Source: Cycas panzhihuaensis
Taxonomy: Eukaryota; Cycadophyta
Length of the DNA: 64,000 nt
Assembly (NCBI GenBank): GCA_023213395.1
Contig: CM041465.1
Location: 242,303,741 to 242,367,740 of the forward strand
Direction of reading: 5' to 3'
In this document: positions 11,070 to 20,878 of the stretch, piece after piece
Layout: each line of letters starts with the position of its first letter
Position numbering within the stretch: the first letter of the stretch is position 1
Position numbers and translations under genes: made by a program
The notes under the pieces: generated by a model
What the model saw: the letters and a program-made list of their open reading frames with translations, nothing else
Told to the model about the DNA's origin: nothing
The model's database searches: none

Positions 11070-11610
11070 AATCTTATGTTTATATGCTAAGCTTATGTAC
11101 TTTATTTTTCATATAATATTTATACTTTTATACTTTAGGGGTGACTTATCACTTCAGTGATAAAGTGCACACCCACATTCTTTCCTAGTGACACAACATT
11201 ATTATTAAAAGGTCAAATGGACCTCCATGCATTTTTTCTTACTTAAGAGCCCTAAAAGGACATATTTCTTACATGCAAGGCATATACCTTGGATGTTTAA
11301 CACTTGTCAAACATCCAATACCTTAGGTCTCTCCTTTCACTCTATATATTGAGACCTTTCCTCATTGTTCTCATGAGGAGTTGGAGTTGTATTGTTATGC
11401 TGCCATTTTTCTAATCAATTGGTATTCTTTAGAGCATGACTAATTCTTTTTTCTCACATCTTGGTATCATCTTACTTCCTTGATCTTGTTTATCTTAGTT
11501 TTTTGCTCTTATGTCATTTAGAACCAGAGGTGAATTATCTTCAAGATCTTAGCTTTGTAGGTCTTAGGCATTCTAATTCTTTGGCCTATTTTTCACATTT
11601 ATAAACATAC
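11070..11610. mobile_element. 0.5-kb AT-rich insert in element F, possible mini-LTR element
   Basis: The F polyprotein reads ...GELDSCDYY before this block and KSHEGVLKAVKG (with a frame shift) after it, so about 540 bp of foreign DNA split it. The block has no coding capacity. It contains TGGTATCA at 11,462-11,469, which resembles a copia primer site, preceded by TCTCACATCT. That would fit a TRIM or SMART-like miniature LTR element or a partial LTR. Edges and target duplication could not be fixed, so this class is a guess. Confidence 0.4.
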
Positions 11611-11624
11611 AAGTCATGAAGGGG

Positions 11625-12680
11625 TCTTAAAGCTGTCAAAGGGTGCCTTGGTTGTTATGAAAGCCTTAAAGAAAAGAAACCTTTACATTTTAGTGAGAAG
11701 TACAAATGTCAGCCATGCAGCTATAGCATCAAAGATTGCAAAAGATCTAGCTCAGTTATGGCATTAGAGACTTGGGCACATGAGTAAGAGAGGGCTTAAG
11801 GTGTTGATAAACTATAAGTTACTTCCTAACTTATAACTTTCAGATTTGGCTTTCTACAAACATTGTATTTTTGGAAAGTAGTGTAGACTCAAGTTTAAAG
11901 TAGAGAGTCACACTAGTAAAGGTGTTCTAGATTACATACATTTAGATGTGTGGGGACCAACCCCTAAAATATCTTGTGGAGGATCATTGTACTTTGTCAC
12001 ATTTATAGATGATTACTCCAGAAAGGTATGGGTCTATTTTTTAAAAAGGAAATCTAAAGTTTATAGCGTGTTTAAGTAGTTCAAGGCTCTAGTTGAGAAC
12101 AACACTAATAAGTCAATCAAATGTTTAAGAACTGATAATAGAGGTAAGTTCAACTCCTTGGAGTTTAAGAACTATTGTAGAGAAGCTGGGATTGAAAGAC
12201 ACAAGACCACTAGCTATACTCCATAGCAAAATGGCATTGCTAAGCACATGAATAGGACACTCTTAGAAAGAGCAAGAAGTATGCTAAGTAATACTAGAGT
12301 GGAGTAGGGCTTATGAGCAGAAGCTATTTAAATAGCTTGCTATCTAGTAAACAGGTCACCATCACTTGCAATAGATTACAAGATTCGTGAAGAGGTATGG
12401 ACTAGACATCTATGTGATTATTCAAATTTGAAAGTTTTTGGTTGTGATGCTTATGCCTGGACTGAAATGTAAATGTTCAAAGTTAGACCCAAAATCCAAG
12501 AGATGTATCTTTGTTGGTTATGGTGATAAAGATGGTGTGAAGGGATACAGGTTGTGGGATCCTACTACCCAAAAAATCACCATTAACAAAGATGTTGTAT
12601 TTGATGATTCTCCCCTTCTAAAATTAGACAGTGTAGAAGTTGAAGTGAAACCTAAGCAGAAAGTTAAACATCAATAGGTC
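11625..12680 (+). pseudogene. copia integrase, element F
   Basis: The translation gives GALVVMKALKKRNLYIL, a zinc region (LWH-stop-RLGHMSKRGLKVL, then H-C and K-stop-C) and the core LDVWGPTPKISCGGSLYFVT. Then come FIDDYSRKVWVYFLKRK, LRTDNRGKF (second Asp) and the TP-stop-QNGIAKHMNRTLLERARS block; the expected catalytic Glu of GIAEHMNR is Lys. The C-terminal SKLDPKSKRCIFVGYGDKDG and GYRLWDP are clear. TAG at 12,224-12,226 replaces Gln in TPQQNG, and TGA at 12,314-12,316 replaces Trp in FWAEA. The element would have inserted itself with this enzyme; it is dead. Confidence 0.9.
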
Positions 12681-12770
12681 AAGTTTGAAACCTAGCCATC
12701 ATTAGAATCAGAAGAGCAAGAAGATCTTTCTAAAGATGATTCTGCAATAGATTTACAGGAGTATGTAGAA

Positions 12771-13837
12771 ATGCCTTTGCCAATAGTTAGAAGATCTACA
12801 CGAGTTAGTCATCTACTTTATAGGTACAACCCTTCTACTTCCATTGATTTGGTTTCTAATGATGGTGAGCCTACATGTTATCAAGAAGCAGTAGATGATA
12901 TCCATAGTGAAAAGTGGAAGAGGGCTATGCAAGAAGAGATAGATGCTTTGAATAAAAATAATTCATGGGACTTGGTAGAACTTCTACATGGCAGGAAGAC
13001 TATTGGTTGCAGGTGAATTTTTAAGATGAAAATAGATGTTGATGAAAAGGTTGACAAATACAGAGCAAGATTATGAGATATTTTCACCAGTTGTCAAACT
13101 TGTTTCAATTCGAGTGCTATTAGCATTAGTAGCTTCTCTTGATTTGGAGTTAGAGTAGTTAGATGTAAAAATAACTTTTCTACATGGAGATTTAGATGAG
13201 GAGATCTATATGGATCAGCCATAAGGGTTCATGTAGGATGGCAGAAAAAGACTTATTTATAGGCTCAGGAAATCATTATATGGCCTGAAGCAATCACCCA
13301 GGCAATGCTACAAGAAGTTTGATGCCCTCATGGAGAGCCAAAATTTCAAAAGAAGTGAGTATGATCATTGTGTTTACTTTAAATTCATGGACAATGGCTT
13401 ATTCATTATCTTGGTATTATATGTTGATGACATGTTGCTTGTAAGTAAGAGCATGGAAGAAATCAATAAGTTAAAGGCTCAATTGGCTAGGACTTTTGAT
13501 ATGAAGGATCTAGGAGCTGCAAAATAAATCTTAGGTATGGAGATATATAGAGCTAGGAAAAATAGTAAGTTATGGTTATCACAGTAGAAATATATGGAGA
13601 AGGTGCTAACCAGGTTCGGTATGGCAAATGTGAAACTAGTGAGTATCCCATTAGCTTCCCATTTTATGATTTCTTTAAGTATGAATCCTAGTAATGAAGA
13701 AGAAAATGATTATATATCTCATATGGCTTATGCTAGTGCAGTAAGAAGTTTGATATATGCCATGGTATGTACAAGACCTGACATTTCACATGCTGTCGGT
13801 GTAGTTAGTAGGTTTATGGAAAATCTAGGAAAGGAAC
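12771..13837 (+). pseudogene. copia reverse transcriptase and RNase H start, element F
   Basis: Blocks in order are EPTCYQEAVDD, WKRAMQEEIDALNKNNSWDL and IFKMKIDVDEKVDKYRARL. A small deletion removes the VAKGYSQ segment. Then come DIFSPVVKLVSIRVLLALVA, SLYGLKQSPRQCYKKFDALM, the catalytic VLYVDDMLLVSK and MKDLGAAK-stop-ILGMEI. Next is the SAVRSLIYAMVCTRPDISHA block, ending FMENLGKE. YVDD is intact. The sequence then leaves copia at 13,838, where normal elements continue into EHW and the RNase H core. Confidence 0.9.
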
Positions 13838-14525
13838 TATTTCTCGGCTACCGGGAATGGATTTAGGACAAGTCAGCTTAGGTAAGATTAGGTATATGTT
13901 TCTCACTCCCATCCTCACTATTGCTTAGTTGAGGTTGCTTAGTGTATTGCTTGATGTATGCTTGCCTATCAATTGTGTGATCGCATGACTTTCTTGCTTG
14001 ATCACGTTGCTCGTACCTGCCACACACCACTCAGCCTATGACGACCCACTGTGGGGGCGCTCCTCAGCGAGTCATGCACCCCATATGGCACTCAGCTGCC
14101 CACAACACCTCTACAGTTCCTCAAGCATCATTGTTGGACACGTTTCGTCCATGCCAACACCTCTGTCTCTACCATGAGTCTCCTTCTGAGTATGATAAGA
14201 CCCCCGTTGAGACCCGTTTCTCTCTTTTGGCCACTTGTTAGCCACTTGGGCAGGAGTTTCTAACCTGCCCAGTCTCAGCATACCCTCTATTTGGCTTTAG
14301 GCCCTATGTCTACCCCAATTTTAACTTTTAGGCCTGCACCACTACAAATTTAGCAGTACCACGATATTTACCATGGTACCATGAAGTTTACCACAGTGCG
14401 ACTGTTTAAAATTATTTTTCTTAAACAATTGCGGCAGTTCCCACTCTTTTTGTAGAACTACCACGTGGCTTCCATGGATATTCATCCCCCCGTAACCCTA
14501 AATGCCTGTTTAGGGTTAGGGAGAA

Positions 14526-14532
14526 TATAAAA
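14526..14532 (+). promoter_or_regulatory. LTR TATA box, H
   Basis: TATAAAA follows the block AACCCTAAATGCCTGTTTAGGGTTAGGGAGAA. The same arrangement (AACCCTAA..., then TATAAAAC) occurs on the minus strand of LTRs B and G, so this is the shared LTR core promoter. Confidence 0.65.
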
Positions 14533-14730
14533 CCCACATCAAAAACATACATTTTGGTTGTTTATAAGTTTCTTTCTATATATTGAGCCTTTTTTAGATT
14601 ATTTTTAATGTTGGAGACTTGGTTCTTATATGTGGGAGACACTGTACTTAGGAGCAACATCGAGGCAACACTTGGGAGGTGTTGGAGACCATAAAGGAGG
14701 CAAATTTTAGCACTTTAAGCATCTATTTTG

Positions 14731-14735
14731 GAGAG
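14731..14735. repeat. Target site duplication of element A, left
   Basis: GAGAG immediately precedes the left LTR and recurs at 29,626-29,630 immediately after the right LTR. Confidence 0.88.
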
Positions 14736-17336
14736 TGGATCCGTATCTATAAGATGGTCATTATGCTTGATAGGAATTAAGGTGGTCAACAACTAATGAT
14801 GGAGGTGTAGATAAAAACCTATAAGCAAAAGGGAACACCACACAGGGCATCTGTGTGCCAGAGCACGAGTTCGGGACCTGTGAATGGCGCCCAACTACCT
14901 TGAAGTAGCTTTCAAATTTGAGAGGGAAGACACACACACGGGTATCCTAGATGGTCTCAAAGAGGGAGGTCCTCCCACCTTTGGATGGATAGAAGGGAAG
15001 AGGAGGAACCCTCGATAGAGAGGTTCCTATGGCAAAGGAACACAAGACAAAAGGTTATAGGCAAGGGGCCTAAGACAAAAGTAGGTAGGCTTCCCTAGGC
15101 TAATTTATCTAAGCAAATCTAACCAAGGGAAGGAGTAAAGAAAAGGGGGCTAAGAGCTACTCTCTCTTTCATTCAATAACCAAAGGGAAAGAGAAAAAAA
15201 AGAACAAGTGTCTTATGTGCTTTCAAGCAAGCAAACTAGATGAAGTGCAATTATGGGTACTTTTAGGCTAGATAGAAGAAAGGGAGAGGAATGCAGTCCC
15301 TACTATATCCTTTTCCTATGAAGAACAAGAACACAACACACTTATGAAAAATAGATGCAAGTAGTTAACTTATTACCCTTTTTCCTTTTATGTAATCTAT
15401 TAAATGAATGCAATAGATGTTAGATAAGAGTAAAGAAGGGAAAGGGGTGAACGCGTACCCGAGAAGTGTAGCGGTTGATGAAGAATCTCACTTGCACATG
15501 ACGTACATCCTCTCGCCTATAGTTGGTGTGTAGCCAAAGTTAGTGTGGAAAACAGTGGCTTCCTTACCTTCCTCATACAAAAGATAAATCGAAGTGGGAA
15601 AAGCAAAAGAAATGAGTAAACGTACTAAGAAATAAGCAAAGCGGAAGAGAAAAGAGGGGTGAAGGCTTACCTGGAGTCATACATCCTTCCTCTCCATGGA
15701 TGTTGCTTCAAACCTGCATCTACAAGAGTCTTTCCCTTCCAAGAAGGGGCTGTAAGATGCTATATAGGTAAATATATGATATGAATGCTAAAATATTATA
15801 TTTTAAGTTAGTGGAACTACTACTAAAATAATTTTGCTTTCCTCAAAGTAAAACCACACATACCAAGCAAGAAGGGAAAAGGTAGCCTCAAGATGGCAAA
15901 ACCCTCCACTAAAGGTTCTCCATGCAACCTCAAAGTACAACAAGATAAGAGTTATGTGATAGTCTATGGACAACCAATAAGCATTGGGATGAATAATGCA
16001 GGATGTAGAAGAGATACTTAAGTAACAGAGTTACTGTGGATAGCGAACTGCCACGCATGCCTCACCGAAGGTCTAAGAGGATGTTGGACAAGGTTAGGGG
16101 TATAGAGAAGGCCCAAAAGAAGGGAATATAGGCCTGGAATCAACACAACAAGGGTTGCATATGTTGATATCCAGTGCAAGCTAGGATTCTATCCACTCCT
16201 AGTTAACTCAAGGAAAGCATGGGCATAAGAGAGGAAGGATGGGAAGGGGTTTATCCTTGGGGAGTAGGTCTAACTGAGATGGATCCTGCCTTTCTCTATT
16301 TACTTGATCCTTGAGAGCCCTCTCTCACAACTACTGGGCTGAGTTTAGGGTAGATTTACCCCTACAACTAGTGGAAGAGAGTAAGTCTTATAGGGTTTGT
16401 AGGGTATTTCCCAAAACGGAGCTATAGAAGACACTTGTTGGGTGAAGTTGAGGAAGAGCCAAAGAAATCTTACTTGGAAATACTTAGAGGAGAGTCTCTC
16501 ACCATGAAATAGAGCTACTACAAGCAGGTTCTAAGCTAGAATGATAGAAAATGTAGAGTTGCAGGCGTACCTATAGAGGAGGGGAGGAGGAGAGCAGAAA
16601 CACAGGAGTAGAATGTGATGTTTGAGAGCCAAGAGATGTGAAATGATGAACTTTTTGGGATAAATACTCATCCCAACCCTAATCGAGTGATTAGGATGTA
16701 AATAGGGTTGAGTTGGTCACTTGTCCATGTGGCAATTTTATGAAAAAAGTGAGAATTACCACAGTGGATTAAAAAAATAAAGTGCAATAGTTGCACCATG
16801 GTAAACTTCGCTATACTAGCTAGTTTACAATAGTATGAGACCAGAATGCCAAAATGGCAATGGTCAAGGTTCTGGGAGCCCTAAAAGAGGTGTGATAGGC
16901 CTAGGAGGGGCTGGCCCTCCTATCTAGGTGGCTAGGGATAGTCTGGATGGCGTATGAACTAGACCAAATGAAACACCAAGAGCTAAAAATCCTAGAAATA
17001 TCGTGATGGAGATGCAAGATCAGGGTATGAGTGGGTCATACAAGTCGAGTGAGGCCTAAGGTGACGTGGAGATAGTGTAGAGGGTCATAGAGCACCATGG
17101 GGATGCCTACCTTACAGAAAGGTAGGTCCTACAGGTCGTCATAGGCTAAGAAGTATGGCAAGTAGTATGATCAAACAGTAGATGTAAGGTAATCATAGAA
17201 ATGTAGTAGTCAATCGTGCAATGAGGCAATGTTTCTATTTACCTTTCCAAAGAAATAATAAAGGTGAAAGGGAAGAAGCATACTTGTGTTTACCTGAGTT
17301 GACCTATCCATATCCATTCCCCATAGCTGGGAAACA
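14736..17336 (-). repeat. 3' LTR of element A (left)
   Basis: It starts TGGATCCGTATCT and ends GGGAAACA in plus orientation. It is colinear with 26,982-29,625 along its whole length. Differences seen by eye are mostly C/T and G/A. A TATA-like TATTTA lies on the minus strand near 16,660. The leader side holds the splice-donor-like GGAAGGTAAGGAAGC at about 15,560-15,574 (minus) and a conserved block CACACAGGGCATCTGTG...GGCGCCCAAC at 14,852-14,896. No gene. Confidence 0.93.
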
Positions 17337-17352
17337 CTGCCCGCTTGGCAGC
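17337..17352 (-). other. Polypurine tract side of the A 3' LTR
   Basis: On the minus strand the DNA just before the 3' LTR reads GCTGCCAAGCGGGCAG, then TGTTTCCC. B has GCCAAGGGGGCAG at the same place, a more typical purine tract for plus-strand priming. Confidence 0.65.
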
Positions 17353-17415
17353 AGAGCCTTGCCGCTCAGAAACATGGTGCGATGGTGAATGTTGGTAACA
17401 AACTATCAGTAGCAT

Positions 17416-17588
<173 letters not shown>

Positions 17589-17929
17589 TTATGATTATAA
17601 TAAGAGCTAAGGGTACCAAAGAGTGTCGTGGCAGAATGCGTGGATATGAGGACAGGGGTGGAGACAACATAGGGTTGTCTATGTGCCACCTAAGAATTGA
17701 CTGGAAGCTATGACGGATGAGGGGGATGCCCCCATCGTAAGGATGCAATGAGAAAGTGCAGTGATGACAAGAGAAAAGGGTAAAAGAGTAAACCTGATGG
17801 TCACCATAATTTAACCTCATTAGCAGCTAGCTTTCAGAGGTATGAATGGATTGAAAAGTGAGATGCAAGACTGCCCAAGACTTGGGCGACATAGTGATCA
17901 GGCAAGTCTCTCAAGGGTGGTCAACAAGA

Positions 17930-18345
17930 AGAGGAAGGCAATGTTCAAGGATGAGTTGGACGAGGCTATCGACCTTAGCATTGAGGTCCCGAGGGATGTG
18001 TTAGATGTCAACAGACTGAAAATAAGCCAATAAGGACCTAGCGGTTAAAGTAAGGACTCTCAACCACATGCATCACACCTGGTAAACCTGGGTGAGATGG
18101 GACACCACCACCTAGGAGTCACAAAGAAGAACAATGGATCCATGGTGAAAGTAATGTGCATTAGTGAGGGCTTCAATAACAGCCATGTACTCGGCTTTGT
18201 TATTAGTGGCCTCGAGGAGGAAGATTCTAGAATTTAGGAAATCATGTCCGGAAGGATCATGAAGAATCCATGCAGCGACAGAGGGGCCAAGATTACAGTG
18301 ACTTCCACCGTCGATGAAGATGAAGAGAGTCATGGATGAGAAAAT
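17930..18345 (-). pseudogene. Distal archaeal/bacterial-like RNase H, element A
   Basis: The frame reads FIDGGSHCNLGPSVAAWILH, then EATNNKAEYMAVIEALT, HHGSIVLLCDS and, after a stop, VVVSHLTQVYQV. It ends HIPRDLNAKVDSL. This is the RNase HI pattern of stand-alone prokaryote-like enzymes: D in DGGS, E in NNKAEY, D in CDS and D near the end. All four catalytic positions are kept, though stops break the frame. It differs from the gypsy RNase H of pol, lies about 4 kb downstream of integrase, and is the last coding piece before the 3' LTR. A second RNase H of this type is the signature of Tat-lineage gypsy elements. Confidence 0.88.
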
Positions 18346-18872
18346 AAAGTGTCTCAGTAGAGAGAATGTATAATATAGTCAAAATCGAAGCAAACAAGGC
18401 TCGTATGGCTAACAATGATGGTCGTGAGGAGTAGGAGGACCTAGCAATGAGGCTACCCAAGGATATGAGTAGGCTATCTGACCAATGATGGAGAGTGGGC
18501 GACGAAAAGGGCATCCTGGGATGCTAAAGGTTGCTTAAGAAATTAAAGGATGACTCTAAACGGAAGGAGCATTCCCTTTAGAGACCCCTGAGTAAGGAAC
18601 AAGCTACAAAAATGAGTCCAGGATGGTGAAACAAGCCAAACAAGTATAAACGCAGGCATGCATGGGAGTGACATGCAAAATGAGACACAAGGGCCTAGGT
18701 AAAAATTCATCGACGATGTGCCATTAATGCACCTGAAGGAATGAGCAAAATAGAGGCTATAGAAATGCAATAGGAAACAGGGCTAGAAGGCAATGATGAT
18801 TAGGGATAAGAAATGGTCTCAAGGGCTGCCTCAAAAGCGAAAACAGAGAAAGTGCCCATCGGGGCCCTCGCC
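18346..18872. other. Spacer between distal RNase H and antisense promoter, no gene seen
   Basis: The segment is colinear with B 39,300-39,825 but carries no frame conserved between them. It probably holds untranscribed DNA upstream of the antisense unit, plus the upstream leader of the RNase H on the other strand. Confidence 0.5.
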
Positions 18873-18880
18873 TATATAAG
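18873..18880 (+). promoter_or_regulatory. Candidate TATA box of the antisense gene, A
   Basis: CGCCTATATAAGAAAAATCAA on the plus strand matches CGCCTATATAAGGAAAACTCAA in B (39,826-39,833), in otherwise drifting DNA. It lies about 0.67 kb upstream of the PMD-like reading frame, pointing toward it. Confidence 0.6.
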
Positions 18881-19551
18881 AAAAATCAATGAAAATAGGA
18901 TTTATTTTCATAGGCTCGCAAATAAATTCAGAGCCTTTTCCTTATGTAGTAGAGTGCCACCTGACTGTGGAGGCACGTGGAGGGAGATTTGGCTATTAGA
19001 TTGTGATCGAGAGATAATTGTTAAGACCAGGATGACGAGATGGTGACAGTTTGACCAGATCCAGTGAGTGGATCATCAAAACCCTATCCCATATTGTGAT
19101 TTGAAAGTTATTACTTTTTGTTGTTTTTATGTAGTTTTTTAAGGCCCCATATGGGAAAAAAATGATCTCCAAGAGTCCAAATTGGACCTAAAGAGAGGCG
19201 GGACCAGGGCATTAGGTAGCCCTGGTCCCAGTGCGCTTGGTCGTGGCTCGCTTTGAAATTTTTTTTTTTTTTTTTTAGGCAGGAAACCCCCCCTTTTAGG
19301 GGGCTGATGTTTGCACTATGGCAAAGATCGTGGTTCTAGGATCTTTACCGTGGGGCCCTGATCACTGCGGCACCTAGGCTAAACTCCATGGTACCACGAA
19401 GTTTGGCACGGTGTGAAGGCAGAGTTGATGAAAAATAAAGAAGGGGGGGCCAAGGCCCCCAAATCTCAACCAAATGAGGCTGAAGGATAGTCCAGAGGGC
19501 AGAGAGGTGAGCATGAGTTAGGATCTGACTAGTTTTTGTGGTGTTTTGTAG

Positions 19552-20764
19552 GTGGTGATTACGGTAGAGAACTGCAAGAATATCGGTAGGGCCATGTTGA
19601 GTTTTATCGAGATGATGACCCATGAGGATAGACAGATTTTGGCGAGGTGTGGCCTACTGAAGGTCACAAGGATGCCTCAGTACACATCAGACGAGAGGCT
19701 ACTAGTAGACATAATGTCACACTAGGATAGATGGAGGCATGTCTTCCATCTACACCAAGTAGGAGATGTATCAGTGACACCGAGGGATATCTGGAGGATA
19801 CTGGGGTTGCCGGCGATGGGGAGGCTAGCAACACTAAGGGCACTACCTAGCAATGAGGCAGCACATAGGGAGGCTATGAGATTCTTCATAGGCTCAGACA
19901 GGTGGGAGAGGAGAGGTATCCCTCTCTAGAGCATGGTGATGTCAGGAGTTCTTCATGTGAGGAAGTTGATCGCATTGTACAGTTTGTTCTGGATATCTTA
20001 GAAATAGAACTATAGGGACATATCAGGCAGCTGGATAGATGCAGTACATAGATGTGAGGCCGAGGAGAGGCTAGATTAGGCTACCCTCATAGTAGTGAAC
20101 CTCCTCGTATAACTAGATGTTATTCGGGCAACAAGGAAAGGTGGTCTATCATACAATACCCTTCTGTAATGTTGGTTTTTCAACCACTTTGGAGCAGTGA
20201 CACTAACAGGGGGACCACACCCTATCTTAAAGTAGGTCCCCATGGTCCATAGATGGTAGACTAGATTTATGGGGACCGAGGATCAAACGCATATTCGTCA
20301 CGTGGTGGAGGCCACATCACTGGACCTCCTCACTATGACTGACTATATATCAGACCCATACAGAGCGGTGAGGTAGGATAGCGATGTTGAAGCAGGTGGG
20401 GCAAGATTGGCCCTAGGAGATAATGGTGGAGATGGAGGTGATAAGGTTGGCCCATCATGATCTCAAGGAGAGGAAGGTCTATCAGGGACCACAGGTGGAG
20501 AGGCAGGTCTATTCTAGATCACAGAAGGAGAGGTGGGCCCCTCAGGAGCCGTAGAGGAGAGTTGGGGCCCAGTGAACCGAGCCTAGAGATTATAGATTGT
20601 CAGGAGATCTAGAGAGGTAGCGGCACTGGCAGAGGAGAGGAGGGATGCCCCAGTAGCTGAGGTAGTGGCTGAGGAGGTACCTGAGGAGGAGGAGGTACCC
20701 GTAGCTAATGGAGTGCCTAGGGCAGAGGCAGTCATTTGAGTCAAGGAGCCGACGGTCACACCAG
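19552..20764 (+). pseudogene. Antisense PMD-like gene, main exon, element A
   Basis: The plus-strand translation has a few stops and reads MLSFIEMMTHEDRQILARCG, LLKVTRMPQYTSDERLLVDI, then W/stop-DRWRHVFHLHQVGDVSVT, PRDIWRILGLPAMGRL, EAMRFFIGSDRWERRGIPL and later MVHRW, ending in a Gly/Glu-rich tail. The order R-C-G-L-L, D-x-x-L-L, RW-x-x-x-x-x-F-H-L, G-D/E-V-S-V-T, D-I-W-x-I-L-G-L-P is that of the plant mobile domain. It runs opposite to the element genes and is matched by B at the protein level. An acceptor-like TTTTGTAG ends at 19,551. Function inside the element is unknown; PMD proteins are linked to transposons and gene silencing in plants. Confidence 0.75.
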
Positions 20765-20878
20765 GTGAGACATGACCTTCTACTGTCATCATTTGATTAC
20801 CAAATATATATATGTTATTTGATTTTGGTTTGTCATGTATATAGACACGTACTGACATGTGACATGTTGGATTTGTAG
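20765..20878 (+). other. Conserved intron of the antisense gene, A
   Basis: CCAG|GTGAGA opens and ATTTGTAG|G closes a 114-base AT-rich segment. Removing it joins VKEPTVTP to GIVDIQRLVEVVVWEMF in frame (phase 1). B has the same edges around a 126-base segment that also joins in frame. The intron body has diverged while its ends are kept. Confidence 0.7.

Larger units (their letters stand above)
9286..13837 (+). mobile_element. Ty1/copia element F, 5' LTR to RNase H, 3' end missing
   Basis: The element has an LTR, a TGGTATCAGAGC primer-binding site, gag with a CCHC knuckle, protease, integrase and RT in copia order (integrase before RT), all on the plus strand. It stops in the RNase H-proximal segment at 13,837, where a plus-strand gypsy LTR (H) begins. 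No 3' LTR of F is visible in the window. The possible target duplication is TGATA (9,281-9,285); its partner is not present. A 0.5-kb insert splits it near 11.07-11.61 kb. Confidence 0.88.
13838..14735 (+). repeat. Plus-strand gypsy LTR (H), split by element A
   Basis: The start TATTTCTCGGCTACCGGGAA aligns with the reverse complement of the A LTR end (TGTTTCCCAGCTATGGGGAA) and is continued by GGATTTAGGACAAGTCAGCTTAGGTAAG. Further in, GAGACCCGTTTCTCTCTTTTGG and TTTGGCTTTAGGCC match the reverse complement of LTR G at the window's right edge. So this LTR belongs to the A/B/G group but points the other way. Element A sits inside it at 14,735/29,631. Whether its remainder continues at 29,631 is not clear. 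The candidate target duplication is GGAAC (13,833-13,837). Confidence 0.75.

Noticed and set aside
14038-14263. Two overlapping frames left of element A
   Set aside because: They lie inside LTR H and differ between related LTRs.
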